From: Helicobacter sp. 16-1353
GTDB lineage: Bacteria > Campylobacterota > Campylobacteria > Campylobacterales > Helicobacteraceae
Assembly (NCBI RefSeq): GCF_003288815.1
Contig: NZ_NHYM01000005.1
Coordinates: 80,101 to 144,100, forward strand
Direction: 5' to 3'
Length of the DNA stretch: 64,000 bases
This document shows, in pieces, positions 1 to 8,821 of the stretch. Under the pieces are notes generated by a model. That model ran no database searches. It was given only the letters and a program-made list of their open reading frames with translations, and was not told where the DNA came from. The translations under genes and the position numbers were made by a program. Positions within the stretch are counted from its first letter, which is position 1, and every line of letters begins with the position of its first letter.

Positions 1-684
1 GGACATCTTAAATACTTCTATAATAATATCTTTTTTATTTTTATTCTCATCTCTTAATGGCGGGGCTAAATGTGGCATAAAAATCGCAATTACGATAATA
101 AATATAATATACATACCAACTAAGAGTATACTAGGCAAAATCGCAGCAGTGAATAAATCCCTAACGCTTATTCTTAAAACATCGCTTAATATTATCAAAA
201 TAATAGAAGGAGGGATAATCTGCCCCAAAGTTCCACTTGCAGCAACAACTCCAGCTGTAAGTTTTTTATTATATCCAGCTTTAATCATAACAGGAATAGC
301 AATAGCACTCATCATAACAACAGTTGCACCAACTATCCCTGTGCTAGCAGCTAATAAAACGCCAACACCTATAACACCGATAGCCATTCCGCCAGATATA
401 CTACCAAATAGCTTCGCGATGGATTCTATAAGTCTCTCGGCAATTCCACTTTTTTCTAGAATCATTCCCATAAAAATAAAAAGTGGAACGGAAATTAATG
501 TTTGATTACTCATTATGCCATCGATTCTATTCGGTAGAAATGTAAGTAAATACGCAAATTCATCGCCATTAAAAACCATTAAATATGTCCCGACGAGTAA
601 TCCACTAGCTCCAAATGCAAATGCCACAGGCACACCAAGCAATAAAAGTGATATTGATAGGATAATTAAAAATGACAATTCCAC
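1..684 (-). CDS. dctM: TRAP transporter large permease DctM (3' end outside window)
   Basis: This is the membrane channel subunit of a tripartite ATP-independent periplasmic transporter for C4-dicarboxylates or related organic acids. The reverse strand reads open from a GTG at 684 to the window edge, about 228 codons. Several hydrophobic helices are visible, with glycine-rich DctM-like stretches such as IGVIGVGVLLAASTGIVGA and TAGVVAASGTLGQIIPPS. The GTG start is chosen because the ATG two bases upstream hits a stop after six codons, and GGAG lies about eight bases before the GTG. The start is one base past the dctQ stop, so the two are translationally coupled. The C-terminal half and any binding-protein gene lie outside the window, so the substrate cannot be assigned. 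Confidence 0.9.
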   Translation of the reverse strand, partial: MELSFLIILSISLLLLGVPVAFAFGASGLLVGTYLMVFNGDEFAYLLTFLPNRIDGIMSNQTLISVPLFIFMGMILEKSGIAERLIESIAKLFGSISGGMAIGVIGVGVLLAASTGIVGATVVMMSAIAIPVMIKAGYNKKLTAGVVAASGTLGQIIPPSIILIILSDVLRISVRDLFTAAILPSILLVGMYIIFIIVIAIFMPHLAPPLRDENKNKKDIIIEVFKMS

Positions 685-685
685 A

Positions 686-1246
686 TTACACTCCAATCAT
701 CGATAAATCTTCTTTTGTTATATCTTCATCGATAAAATCTACTTTCTCACCTTTTAATGCCATTATTGACTTTAGAATCTCACTTATACTTTGCAATATC
801 ACAAGTAAAAATCCAAATGCAATTAAACCTTTAAATATAAAATAATATGGGATTCTGCCATTTGGAGAGGATTCCATTATATGAAATCCTTGTAATGCAA
901 AATGGAATCCAAAATAAGAAATCACAGCACTAAATGGAATAATAAAAAATAGATTAACAAAAATCCAAAAATAAAGCTTTTGCCTCTTAGAATATTTGAC
1001 ATATACAACATCTAATCTTACATGTTTATCCAATAAAAGGGCATATGAGATAGCAGGTAAGAAAAATGCACTAAAAAAATACATACTCAAATCATCAAAG
1101 ATGGCACTAGCAATGCCAAACTGCAACAAAACAGCTTTAAGAAATACAATTAATGTTAATATGCAAAGCATAGCGATACAAAAATAAGAAAAAAATTTTG
1201 TTATAGAATCTAGTATTTTTGAAATTTTTAAGAAAACTTTTTGCAT
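686..1246 (-). CDS. dctQ: TRAP transporter small permease DctQ
   Basis: This is the small four-helix membrane subunit that pairs with DctM in a TRAP transporter. The 186-residue product has four hydrophobic segments, at about residues 20-42, 55-72, 92-115 and 130-152, typical of the DctQ family. The motif LDKHVRLDVVYVKYSKRQK between helices 2 and 3 is the usual conserved DctQ loop. The gene ends one base before the GTG of dctM. It starts 18 bases after the hemE stop, so hemE, dctQ and dctM could be co-transcribed although they are functionally unrelated. No periplasmic DctP gene is visible here. Confidence 0.88.
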   Translation of the reverse strand: MQKVFLKISKILDSITKFFSYFCIAMLCILTLIVFLKAVLLQFGIASAIFDDLSMYFFSAFFLPAISYALLLDKHVRLDVVYVKYSKRQKLYFWIFVNLFFIIPFSAVISYFGFHFALQGFHIMESSPNGRIPYYFIFKGLIAFGFLLVILQSISEILKSIMALKGEKVDFIDEDITKEDLSMIGV

Positions 1247-1264
1247 TTATCTCCACTCCAAATA

Positions 1265-2296
1265 TTATCTTTTTGTTTTTTCTCTTACTAATTGAACTAA
1301 TCTTATCGCATTACTAACAGGCAAATCTGGCAACATTCCATGCCCTAGATTAAATATATGTCCGCTTGTATTTCCCATAATATTTATTATGTCATCTATG
1401 CCACTTTCCATTGCCTCCATATCGTAGATTCTGCAAGGTTCTAAATTGCCTTGTAGGACAAATTTATCTCCTAATATATGTTTAGCATTTTTCATTGAAG
1501 TCCCCCAATCAATACCGAAAACATCAAAATTGCTATTCAAATTAGCAAATCTATCTAAAAATCCGCCAACTCCTTTTGGAAAAACAATAATAGGAATATT
1601 GGAATATGTTTTTTTAATATAATCTGCAATCTCATTAATATAGTTAAATCCAAACTCAATATAGGCTTTTTCTTCCAATGCTCCCGCCCAAGAATCAAAA
1701 ATCATAATAGCATCTACTCCAGCTTTTATTTGAGATTCTAGATATAGTTTTAATTCATTTGTAAGTTTCTCTAATATATTGCGAAGTAGATTTGGGTTTG
1801 TATAAAGCATTTTCTTAGAATGGGTATAGGTTTTACTCCCCTGCCCTTCAATCATATAAGTAGCCAAAGTCCAAGGTGCTCCGCAAAATCCTATCAAAGC
1901 TTTATCTTTACTTAATTTTGCTCTAGTTAGGGAAATCGTATCATAAACATAATCTAATTTTTTATATGCATTAGTTTGCAAAATACCCAAATCATTATTA
2001 TTTCTTATGCAAGTTTCAAACTTTGGTCCTTCATTTTTTAAAAAATTTAATCCCAAACCCATCTCAAGCGGAATAACTAAAATATCACTAAAAAGTATCG
2101 CTGCATCGCAATCAAGTATATCAATGGGCTGGAGTGTAACCTCACAAGATAGAGCTGGATTCTTGCATAAATCTAAGAAATTCCCAGCTTTTGCCCTAAC
2201 TTCTCTATATTCACTCAAATATCGACCTGCTTGTCTCATAAGCCATATAGGCGTATATGGGGTATCTTTTCTCTTGCAAGCATCAATAAAAATCAT
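1265..2296 (-). CDS. hemE: uroporphyrinogen decarboxylase
   Basis: HemE decarboxylates the four acetate side chains of uroporphyrinogen III to give coproporphyrinogen III in cytoplasmic haem synthesis. The 343-residue length is normal for the family. The diagnostic N-terminal motif [17 protein letters not shown] is at about residues 17-33, with the arginines that hold substrate carboxylates. The second signature, [16 protein letters not shown], is at about residues 136-151. The catalytic Asp is in the FSDILVIP segment near residue 70. The C-terminus contains the usual [10 protein letters not shown]. It is upstream of dctQ on the same strand. Nothing is unusual apart from the unrelated downstream transporter. 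Confidence 0.96.
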   Translation of the reverse strand: MIFIDACKRKDTPYTPIWLMRQAGRYLSEYREVRAKAGNFLDLCKNPALSCEVTLQPIDILDCDAAILFSDILVIPLEMGLGLNFLKNEGPKFETCIRNNNDLGILQTNAYKKLDYVYDTISLTRAKLSKDKALIGFCGAPWTLATYMIEGQGSKTYTHSKKMLYTNPNLLRNILEKLTNELKLYLESQIKAGVDAIMIFDSWAGALEEKAYIEFGFNYINEIADYIKKTYSNIPIIVFPKGVGGFLDRFANLNSNFDVFGIDWGTSMKNAKHILGDKFVLQGNLEPCRIYDMEAMESGIDDIINIMGNTSGHIFNLGHGMLPDLPVSNAIRLVQLVREKTKR

Positions 2297-2356
2297 TGTA
2301 AGCCTTTATAAATTTATATACAAATGTTAAAAAACACAGATTCTACCAAATTTAAA

Positions 2357-3322
2357 CTAACTTATTGCAATGCTCTCCTCAAATTCATTAAATTTTGATA
2401 AATCAAAATCATTGCCTAAAATACACCATAGTAGAATCCTAGCTCGTCTTGCATCTAGGATTCCGCTCATAATTGCACCATTATTTTGCAAATCAATCTC
2501 ACTGCCTTTATATCCATAAGTCCATTTTGTGCTAAAGCCAAAAGCCGTTCTAGAGGCAACTATTATAGGAATATTTAAGCTTTTAATCTTATCCATACTT
2601 TTAGCACTAATATGCCCTGAACCAAAGCCATTTATAATAATCCCATCAAATAAATCAACAAAATCTAATATCTCATTATTTTCGCCTAGATTCTGCTCTA
2701 AAAACATAATTTTTTTATGCTGTTTTGGGAGTGGAAAGGTCATACGCTTTAAAGGTAGGGCAAAAAATCTTGGTTTATTTTCTATAAGAATCCCCTCTAA
2801 ATGTATCGCATCAAATGCATCGATAAAAGTGGAATGGATTTTTTTAATCCAATTTGCAGAAAAGATTCTATCTCCAACAACCACTAAAACACCTCTATTT
2901 TTGGATTGTAGATTACTTGCAACTGCGATACTTGAGCTAAGATTCCAAATTCCATCATAGGCAAATTCGCCCTCCATTCTCATAGCACCACAAAATATTA
3001 TAGTCTCTTCCCTATCCCAAAAAAGATTAAAGAAAAAACTACTTTCTTCGATTGTATCAGTTCCTTGTGTTATAATAATCGCATTAATCCCACTATCAAC
3101 GCTCTTTTTAGCATATACAATAACCTCACTTAGAATCTCAAAATCCAAACTACCGCTAGGTAGATTACAAAAACTTTTTGTTGTAATATCCAAATCCATA
3201 TTACTATGCGATTTTAATGTAGCGATAAAATCATTAGCATCACTTGCTGGAATCCCAGCATTTAGCTTATTATCCCTTTTCATACCAATTGTTCCGCCAA
3301 GACTTATTATTAATATTCTCAT
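2357..3322 (-). CDS. asparaginase family protein (L-asparaginase type)
   Basis: This is a predicted amidohydrolase converting L-asparagine to aspartate and ammonia. The 321-residue protein opens with the nucleophile motif LGGTIGMK at residues 8-15 and carries the second catalytic block TQGTDTIEESS at about residues 86-96, both hallmarks of the bacterial asparaginase/glutaminase fold. No signal peptide precedes the first strand, so a cytoplasmic (AnsA-like) location is likelier than periplasmic. The central part, including VVVGDRIFSANWIKK, is recognisable but diverges from classical type II enzymes. Substrate preference for Asn, Gln or another amide is therefore not certain. It is divergent from the gene at 3389, with a short shared promoter region. 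Confidence 0.85.
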   Translation of the reverse strand: MRILIISLGGTIGMKRDNKLNAGIPASDANDFIATLKSHSNMDLDITTKSFCNLPSGSLDFEILSEVIVYAKKSVDSGINAIIITQGTDTIEESSFFFNLFWDREETIIFCGAMRMEGEFAYDGIWNLSSSIAVASNLQSKNRGVLVVVGDRIFSANWIKKIHSTFIDAFDAIHLEGILIENKPRFFALPLKRMTFPLPKQHKKIMFLEQNLGENNEILDFVDLFDGIIINGFGSGHISAKSMDKIKSLNIPIIVASRTAFGFSTKWTYGYKGSEIDLQNNGAIMSGILDARRARILLWCILGNDFDLSKFNEFEESIAIS

Positions 3323-3354
3323 TGATATTTCCTATATTTTTATGGATTTTAGAT

Positions 3355-3360
3355 TATAAT
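3355..3360 (+). promoter_or_regulatory. -10 box for the DUF1090-like gene
   Basis: A perfect TATAAT lies 28 bases before the ATG at 3389, in an A+T-rich stretch with no obvious -35 element. This is usual for the main sigma factor of Helicobacter. AAAGGAG just before the ATG is the ribosome binding site. Confidence 0.6.
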
Positions 3361-3388
3361 ACTTAATTCACATTTTAAAGGAGTTTTT

Positions 3389-3769
3389 ATGTATAAGATT
3401 CTAACTATGTCAATTTTAGCATTTGGGTTACTTAGTGCAAATAGCATAAGTGATACTTGTCAAAATAAGATTGATGATATAGAAAAGCAAATCAAGATTG
3501 CAGAGCAATTTGGGCAAAGTAGCAAAATAGATGGACTTAAAAATTCATTAGCAGCAGTAAAAGCAAAATGCGAAGATGGCAGTATTTCTAATGAATTAAA
3601 ATCCAAAATATCAAAATATGAAAATAAGATTAAAGAAACACAAAGCGATATAGAAGCCGCTAAGGCAAAGGGTAAAACACTAAAAGTAAAAGCAGAGGAA
3701 GCAAAACTAAAGGTTTTACAAGGTGAGCTAGAGGAAGCAAAAAAAGATTTGGAGAATTTAGTCCCATAA
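3389..3769 (+). CDS. DUF1090-like periplasmic coiled-coil protein
   Basis: Small exported protein of 126 residues. An N-terminal signal peptide (MYKILTMSILAFGLLSANS, about 19 residues) precedes a charged, almost wholly helical domain. That domain has the pattern of the DUF1090 (YqjC-like) family: a Cys in DTCQNKIDDIEKQIKIAE, then a second Cys in AAVKAKCEDG, then Lys/Glu-rich coiled coil to the end. The two cysteines (about residues 23 and 60) could form a disulphide in the periplasm. The function of the family is not known. A strong hairpin follows directly, so the gene is probably monocistronic. Confidence 0.75.
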   Translation: MYKILTMSILAFGLLSANSISDTCQNKIDDIEKQIKIAEQFGQSSKIDGLKNSLAAVKAKCEDGSISNELKSKISKYENKIKETQSDIEAAKAKGKTLKVKAEEAKLKVLQGELEEAKKDLENLVP

Positions 3770-3777
3770 TCTCAATA

Positions 3778-3805
3778 AAAAGCAATATCGTTTGGTATTG
3801 CTTTT
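3778..3805 (+). terminator. Rho-independent terminator after the DUF1090-like gene
   Basis: AAAAGCAATA at 3778-3787 pairs perfectly with TATTGCTTTT at 3796-3805 around a short loop, and the 3' arm ends in a T run. It begins nine bases after the stop codon. Confidence 0.85.
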
Positions 3806-3880
3806 CTTCTTAGATATTTAGCTATCTTTTAGATTCTTTTTGAAACAATTCTTAGTTTAAAAATAATATTAGGAAATAGA

Positions 3881-4729
3881 ATGAAAAAATTTTTTAGCAT
3901 ATTAACAATGATTTTTATAGGCGTTTTTTTCGTAGCGTGCGGAGAAAATACACAAGCAGAATCTACACAAAAAACTGATGATTCGCTAAGCAAAATAATA
4001 GAGCGAGATAAGGTTATAATCGGCGTTTTCGGCGATAAACCACCATTTGGCTATGTAGATAGCAATGGGGTAAATCAAGGCTTTGATATTTATATCGCAA
4101 AACAGGTTGCAAAGGAGCTTTTAGGTGATGAAAACAAACTAGAATTTGTCCTTGTGGAGGCACAAAATAGAGTTGAGTTTTTGAAATCAAATAAGGTTGA
4201 TATAATTTTTGCAAATTTTACTAAAACAAAAGAGAGAGAAGAAGTGGTAGATTTCGCCCTCCCATATATGAAAGTCGCACTTGGTGTGGTTTCAAAAAAT
4301 GGAGATATAAAAAATGTAGATGAATTAAAAGATAAAACTTTAATTGTAAATAAAGGAACAACGGCAGATTTTTATTTTAGCGAACATTACCCAGATATGA
4401 ATATATTGAAATTCGACCAGAATACAGAGGCATTTTTAGCATTAAAAGATAATCGAGGCGAGGCTTTGGCACACGATAATCTATTGCTTTTTGCGTGGGC
4501 GAATGCAAATCCACCATATGAAGTTGGCATAACTCATTTAGGAAACGATGATGTAATCGCTCCTGCAGTCAAAAAAGGTAATACGGAATTATTAAATAAG
4601 CTAAATGAGATTTTGGTAAAACTTGGAAAAGAAAATTTCATTCACAAAGCTTATGATGCGACTTTAAGCGAAGTTTATGGGACGAATATCACTGCAGATT
4701 CCGTTGTGATAGAAAATACGAGTTTATAA
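3881..4729 (+). CDS. cjaA: CjaA-type amino-acid (probably cysteine) binding lipoprotein
   Basis: Solute-binding protein of an ABC amino-acid importer, anchored to a membrane by lipid. The signal peptide ends in a lipobox (FFVACGEN), giving Cys20 as the first mature residue. The 282-residue body is a family-3 binding fold. The blocks VIIGVFGDKPPFGYVDSNG, QGFDIYIAKQVAKELLGDE, RVEFLKSNKVDIIFANFTKT and VDFALPYMKVALGVV closely resemble the Campylobacter jejuni CjaA/Cj0982 cysteine-binding protein as I remember it. No ATPase or permease gene is adjacent, so the transporter is completed elsewhere or shared. A perfect hairpin terminator separates it from the convergent pstS. Ligand identity is by family resemblance only. 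Confidence 0.85.
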   Translation: MKKFFSILTMIFIGVFFVACGENTQAESTQKTDDSLSKIIERDKVIIGVFGDKPPFGYVDSNGVNQGFDIYIAKQVAKELLGDENKLEFVLVEAQNRVEFLKSNKVDIIFANFTKTKEREEVVDFALPYMKVALGVVSKNGDIKNVDELKDKTLIVNKGTTADFYFSEHYPDMNILKFDQNTEAFLALKDNRGEALAHDNLLLFAWANANPPYEVGITHLGNDDVIAPAVKKGNTELLNKLNEILVKLGKENFIHKAYDATLSEVYGTNITADSVVIENTSL

Positions 4730-4731
4730 AT

Positions 4732-4761
4732 AAAAATAGATTCTATATAGAATCTATTTTT
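4732..4761. terminator. bidirectional terminator between cjaA and pstS, built on AGATTC/GAATCT
   Basis: A 30-base perfect palindrome: 4732-4746 pairs with 4747-4761, A5 on one side and T5 on the other, so it can serve both convergent genes. The centre contains inverted copies of AGATTC, the word that is abundant throughout this window. Confidence 0.85.
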
Positions 4762-4776
4762 AATCTCAAAATGTAA

Positions 4777-5751
4777 TTATTGTGTTTGTAGAAATATTTT
4801 AATCTGCTCTTTTACTTCCTTTGGTAATGGGGCAATCTCCATTCTCAATGCACTTTTATCACCATTATCAAAGCAGTATTCAAAAAACTTTACAATATCT
4901 AATTTAATCTTAGAATCTTTTGGGATTAATATATAAGTAGCACTAACTATTGGATAGCTATTTGCACCATCTCCTAAGAGTAGATTTGCTGAAAATGTAT
5001 CTTTATCCCATTTTGCATTTTTATTTGCTTCTGCTATTGTTTGCATATTTGCCTCTACCCAATTGCCACTTTTAGTTTGGAGTTTTGCAGCACTTAGCTT
5101 TAGATTATTTTTATATGATAACTCCGTATATCCAATAGCACCTTTTATGCTTTTAATTAAATGTGAAACACCCTCATTGCCTTTTCCACCAACACCTTTT
5201 GGCCAAGATATTGCTTTTCCATATCCAATATTATCATTCCATTCTTTTGATATTTGGGATAAATATGATGTAAAATTATATGTAGTTCCGCTTCCATCAC
5301 TCCTATGTATAATAGATATTTCAAGGTCTGGTAGAGATAGATTTGGATTATCTTTTGCTATGATTTTGTCATTCCATTTTGTGATTTTTCCAAGAAAGAT
5401 TCCAGCTATAGCTTCATTGCTTAGCTTTAATTCCCCATCATTGATTCCATCTAGATTATAAGCCACTACTATTGCACCACTAAGTGTAGGAAATTGTATT
5501 AGATTAGAATCTTGTAATTCTTTTTTATCTAATGCCTCATCAGTAGCACCAAAATCAATAGTGTTTGCTTTTATTTGTTTTACTCCGCCCCCACTTCCAA
5601 TGGATTGATAATTAACCTTTATGGAAGTTGCCTTTTGATACTCTTTAACCCAACTCATATAAACATTTGCTGGGAAAGATGCTCCAGCACCATTTATTTG
5701 ATTTGCCCCTAATATTGCAATCATAAAAATTAATGATATTAATATCTTCAT
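4777..5751 (-). CDS. pstS: phosphate-binding periplasmic protein PstS
   Basis: Periplasmic receptor for inorganic phosphate, feeding the PstCAB importer. The start is set at 5751 because AGGA lies nine bases upstream and the following residues form a clean signal peptide (MKILISLIFMIAILGANQ). An upstream in-frame ATG at 5796 would add 15 residues and spoil it. The 324-residue product shows the phosphate-binding blocks INGAGASFPANVYMSW, SIGSGGGVKQIKA, DFGATDEAL and HRSDGSGTTYNFTSYLS, whose Ser, Asp, Arg and Thr residues bind phosphate. No pstC, pstA or pstB follows, so pstS is an orphan here and the permease must be elsewhere. It is divergent from the phase-variable gene at 5875. Confidence 0.93.
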   Translation of the reverse strand: MKILISLIFMIAILGANQINGAGASFPANVYMSWVKEYQKATSIKVNYQSIGSGGGVKQIKANTIDFGATDEALDKKELQDSNLIQFPTLSGAIVVAYNLDGINDGELKLSNEAIAGIFLGKITKWNDKIIAKDNPNLSLPDLEISIIHRSDGSGTTYNFTSYLSQISKEWNDNIGYGKAISWPKGVGGKGNEGVSHLIKSIKGAIGYTELSYKNNLKLSAAKLQTKSGNWVEANMQTIAEANKNAKWDKDTFSANLLLGDGANSYPIVSATYILIPKDSKIKLDIVKFFEYCFDNGDKSALRMEIAPLPKEVKEQIKIFLQTQ

Positions 5752-5874
5752 TGTAATCCTTTTATATTTGATAATTAGGATTATAAATAATATCAATTAC
5801 AAGAAAATTACAAAATATATTTATAAGACTTAAAAAGCTAAGATTTCATCAAATACTATAAGGAGAATCGTTAA

Positions 5875-7761
5875 ATGATGAATTTTGCTAGTATGGGGGG
5901 GGGGAAGCTAGATTCCAAATTAGATTTCAACGCAGATTCCAGCCTAGAATCTAATACAGATTCTATAGATTCTGCCCAATATTTAGATTCTACTTCAAGC
6001 CAAAAACGAAATTCCAACGCAGATTCCAGCCTAGAATCTAATACAGATTCTACACCAAGCCAAACGCGAGATTCCACAAATCACTTAGATTCCACTCCAA
6101 ACCCGCGAAAAACACGAAAAAATAGCTTTTGGAATTATGCATTTTATGCTTTTATTTTAAGCTATTGCTTATGCATTGTTATTTATTCTAGATATGCTTT
6201 TAACCTAGATGACGCACTTTGGTGGCTAGATATATATCATAATATCCCAATTACAAATGGTATCAATCTAGGCATAGGCAGATTCTACCCACTAGCTTTT
6301 AGCGACCTAAATATGCTAATGCAAATCTCACATTCGCCTTATTTATTCTTTGGCTATCACGCAATAATTACGCTTTTTATCGCTCTTTTGTTTTGGAATT
6401 TTTTAAAAAATGCACTTCCAAATAGTCCTTTTATTAGATTTATCATTTGTTTTATCTGCTTTTTAAATATGGGCTTTGTAACGATTATGGTAGGCATTTG
6501 CTATCCGGAAAGTCCGCTTTGCTTTGCTTTGGTGCTTTTTGTATTTATGAGTTATAAGATTTATAAAAGTGAAAATAGAGCGATTTTTTTCATACTTGGG
6601 ATTTTAGCGGCAAATATGGCGATTTATCTAAAAGAGCCTAGTTTTCTAGCTATTGGGGCTTTTGGATTTTTAAATATAATCTATATGTATGCTAGTAAAA
6701 AAATCAATAGAATCTATTTTATTTATTGCATCTTATTGCTTGTTAGTGCATTAATTTTTGTGGTGATTTACACTCTTTATGTTATGCCAAATGTAGAATC
6801 TAGCTATGAAGAAGTCGCATTTAACAAGGCAAATCTAAGCTTTTATAATTACGCCATATTTTTAATAAAAGGCTTATTTAACTTTATCTTAAATGACGCT
6901 TTTATAGTTATCTTACTGCCATTTATTACACTTTGCAGAATCTACTCTACTATAAAATCAAAAAGCCTAGATTCTATAGCCATTTTTTGGGATAGCTTAC
7001 TAGTGGGCGGAATCTTATATTTTGCTGTGTATATAAAATTGCAACTTTTTACTAGCTATTACTTAGTGCCTATATATTTTATCGTAGCTGGGAGTGTGGT
7101 GTATTATTTAGGTAAATATCTAAGATATAAAATAGCTAAACTAATCTTTGGGTTTTGTATGATTTTATATATTACTAATGTCTTACCACAATCCATTTGG
7201 ACTTTTATGTCGCTAAAATCTCAAGGCGTAGCATTCCACCAAAGCTTGGATTTTATGGCTAAATACATTAGCCAAAATAGCGATAAAACAAGAATCTATT
7301 TTGATGGCATAGGCAGAGGAAGCGGATATAACGACCACTTTTGGTTTTATTTCATAAAATATTTAGAAGAAATCTATAATGTCTCTAACTTTGATGTTTT
7401 ATCAAAAGAGCCAAACGCCACTAGTCTTTTACAAAGCCCACTTCATTGGCAAAATGACAAAAATTCGCCATTTACTATCCATAATTCTACGAGCGTATCC
7501 ACCCCAAAAAAGGGCGATATAATCATACTAAATCAAAATTCAAATAAATATATAGATTCCGCTTATTTACAAAATATGCAAGAAAAATATGAGCTTATTT
7601 ATAAAACTAATGTCGTTGGACTGCCCTATATCAGCCTAAAAATGATTATAAAATATCTAATGATAAATCTTGGAAACTCTCCCTTAGCAAAGGATGCATT
7701 AAGCGGAAATAGCAATCCTTTCAAACTGCCAATAAATAATTATATCTATAAGGTCAAGTGA
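5875..7761 (+). CDS. phase-variable polytopic membrane protein, possible GT-C type glycosyltransferase
   Basis: I do not recognise a named family. The 628-residue protein starts with MMNFASMGGG, where the glycines come from a G10 tract. A hydrophilic D-S/E-S-rich segment follows (about residues 12-75, made of AGATTC-type repeats), then roughly ten to twelve membrane helices (about 85-440) and a soluble tail of about 170 residues. The first periplasmic loop has an acidic motif, RYAFNLDDALWWLDIYHN, like the Asp pair of GT-C glycosyltransferases, so sugar or lipid-sugar transfer is a reasonable guess. AAGGAG precedes the start, and an internal ATG at 5893 sits on the G tract. As sequenced the frame is open; any tract change not a multiple of three would close it. 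A hairpin at 7775 follows. Confidence 0.75.
   Translation: MMNFASMGGGKLDSKLDFNADSSLESNTDSIDSAQYLDSTSSQKRNSNADSSLESNTDSTPSQTRDSTNHLDSTPNPRKTRKNSFWNYAFYAFILSYCLCIVIYSRYAFNLDDALWWLDIYHNIPITNGINLGIGRFYPLAFSDLNMLMQISHSPYLFFGYHAIITLFIALLFWNFLKNALPNSPFIRFIICFICFLNMGFVTIMVGICYPESPLCFALVLFVFMSYKIYKSENRAIFFILGILAANMAIYLKEPSFLAIGAFGFLNIIYMYASKKINRIYFIYCILLLVSALIFVVIYTLYVMPNVESSYEEVAFNKANLSFYNYAIFLIKGLFNFILNDAFIVILLPFITLCRIYSTIKSKSLDSIAIFWDSLLVGGILYFAVYIKLQLFTSYYLVPIYFIVAGSVVYYLGKYLRYKIAKLIFGFCMILYITNVLPQSIWTFMSLKSQGVAFHQSLDFMAKYISQNSDKTRIYFDGIGRGSGYNDHFWFYFIKYLEEIYNVSNFDVLSKEPNATSLLQSPLHWQNDKNSPFTIHNSTSVSTPKKGDIIILNQNSNKYIDSAYLQNMQEKYELIYKTNVVGLPYISLKMIIKYLMINLGNSPLAKDALSGNSNPFKLPINNYIYKVK
5895..5904 (+). 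repeat. G10 phase-variation tract at the 5' end of the 5875 gene
   Basis: Ten consecutive G in A+T-rich DNA, 20 bases after the start codon. The current length keeps the long reading frame open (ON). Confidence 0.9.
5928..6052 (+). repeat. in-frame duplication within the D-S/E-S-rich leader
   Basis: A 38-base segment at 5928-5965 recurs identically at 6015-6052. The spacing is 87 bases (29 codons), so the duplication keeps the frame. The unit is rich in AGATTC and GAATCT. This is a recent expansion of the repeat array. Confidence 0.85.
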
Positions 7762-7774
7762 GATTCTATCTCGT

Positions 7775-7798
7775 AATATAGGGCGATAACCCTATATT
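7775..7798. terminator. hairpin between convergent genes 5875 and dinB-like
   Basis: AATATAGGG at 7775-7783 pairs with CCCTATATT at 7790-7798 around a six-base loop. It lies 14 bases after one stop codon and 8 before the other. A weak T run follows, so termination strength is uncertain. Confidence 0.6.
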
Positions 7799-7805
7799 AT
7801 CTCAT

Positions 7806-8309
7806 TTATTCTGGCATTCCAAGCATTCCATTAAAATCATTTTCAATATTAAAGCTATCTAGTGCCGCAGCAATCTGCCCTCTGTGATGTGTGGAGTGAT
7901 TTAGTATTGCTAACATTAAAAATCCCCTACTTTTTGAAAATGAGATTCCCGGAAATGAGAGAATTTCTACCTTATTAAAATCATTTGTATTTTGGATAAT
8001 ATCTATAATCTCACTATCTGCCTTTTGACATAATGATGCTATGGAATCTACATTTTTTTGTATTTCTTCTAGCTTTGTTAGAGATTCTAAAAGTTGATTA
8101 GATGGCTTTTTATCACAATACATACTAAATTCTTTTATAAAAATACCAATCTCACCAGCAACAAGATGCCCCGCTGTATGCATAATAGAGCCATAATACA
8201 ATCCACAATTCTTCTCAAGCAATCCTCTTTCTACTTGTTTAAGAGTAGAAAACATATTTTCATTTGCAAATTTATTGTATTTTGCCTGTAATAGTAATAT
8301 TTCTTTCAT
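7806..8309 (-). CDS. DinB-family metal-binding protein
   Basis: The 167-residue protein belongs to the DinB/YfiT four-helix-bundle superfamily. Members bind a divalent metal through three histidines and often act as thiol-dependent transferases or stress proteins. The expected histidines are visible in SIMHTAGHLVAGEIGIF (about residues 42-58) and LNHSTHHRGQIAAAL (about 134-148). ATG at 8309 is preferred over TTG at 8315 because AGGA sits eight bases before it. The gene is divergently arranged with an HxlR regulator at 8486, which probably controls it. The exact reaction cannot be read from the sequence. Confidence 0.82.
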   Translation of the reverse strand: MKEILLLQAKYNKFANENMFSTLKQVERGLLEKNCGLYYGSIMHTAGHLVAGEIGIFIKEFSMYCDKKPSNQLLESLTKLEEIQKNVDSIASLCQKADSEIIDIIQNTNDFNKVEILSFPGISFSKSRGFLMLAILNHSTHHRGQIAAALDSFNIENDFNGMLGMPE

Positions 8310-8410
8310 TGTCAATCCTTTTTTTGTATTTCATCTATGCTTTTAGCTAAATGATTAATGTGATTCTATATGATAAAGTTTCTAAAATCAAGTAGATACT
8401 TTTTTATTCT

Positions 8411-8432
8411 ATAGTGATATTTTTGATACTAT
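8411..8432. promoter_or_regulatory. candidate operator in the dinB-hxlR intergenic region
   Basis: An imperfect inverted repeat, ATAGTGATA then ATACTAT, lies between the divergent genes. It is centred about 35 bases upstream of the -10 box at 8457, where a dimeric winged-helix regulator could block or activate transcription. It is inferred from symmetry only. Confidence 0.4.
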
Positions 8433-8456
8433 TGTGTAAAATAGGAATTATTTTGA

Positions 8457-8462
8457 TATAAT
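8457..8462 (+). promoter_or_regulatory. -10 box of the hxlR-like gene
   Basis: A perfect TATAAT preceded by TTTTGA, 24 bases before the ATG at 8486. AAAGGA before the ATG is the ribosome binding site. Confidence 0.6.
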
Positions 8463-8485
8463 TTTTTAAAATTTAAAGGATAAAT

Positions 8486-8821
8486 ATGAATAATTATCAC
8501 TCTTTATGCCCTATTGAAACTACATTAAATCTAATAGGCAATAAATGGAAATTTATCATCATAAGGGATTTATTAGAAAGCAAAAAACGATTTGGGGAGC
8601 TGAAAAAGTCTATAGGAGCGACAAAAAATCAAAATATTTCACAAAAAGTCTTAACGCAAAACCTAAGGGAATTAGAAAGAGTAAAATTAATAAAGCGTAA
8701 AGTATATGCACAAGTCCCACCAAAAGTAGAGTATGCACTAACGCCACTTGGAGAGAGTTTGAGAGATGTTTTAAAAAGCCTTGAGGTATGGGGGAATTAC
8801 TATAAAAATATCAATGTTTAA
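8486..8821 (+). CDS. HxlR-family winged-helix transcriptional regulator
   Basis: A 111-residue DNA-binding protein with the complete HxlR/MarR-like domain. It starts with the conserved CPIETTLNLIGNKWKFIIIR (Cys9), continues through the recognition-helix region NISQKVLTQNLRELERVKLI, and ends with the wing VEYALTPLGESLRDVL. Family members act as dimers, and many sense electrophiles, oxidants or aldehydes through the N-terminal cysteine. Divergence from a DinB-type gene suggests local control of that gene. An inverted repeat at 8411-8432 may be the site. It is followed by about 1.1 kb without genes. Confidence 0.92.
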   Translation: MNNYHSLCPIETTLNLIGNKWKFIIIRDLLESKKRFGELKKSIGATKNQNISQKVLTQNLRELERVKLIKRKVYAQVPPKVEYALTPLGESLRDVLKSLEVWGNYYKNINV

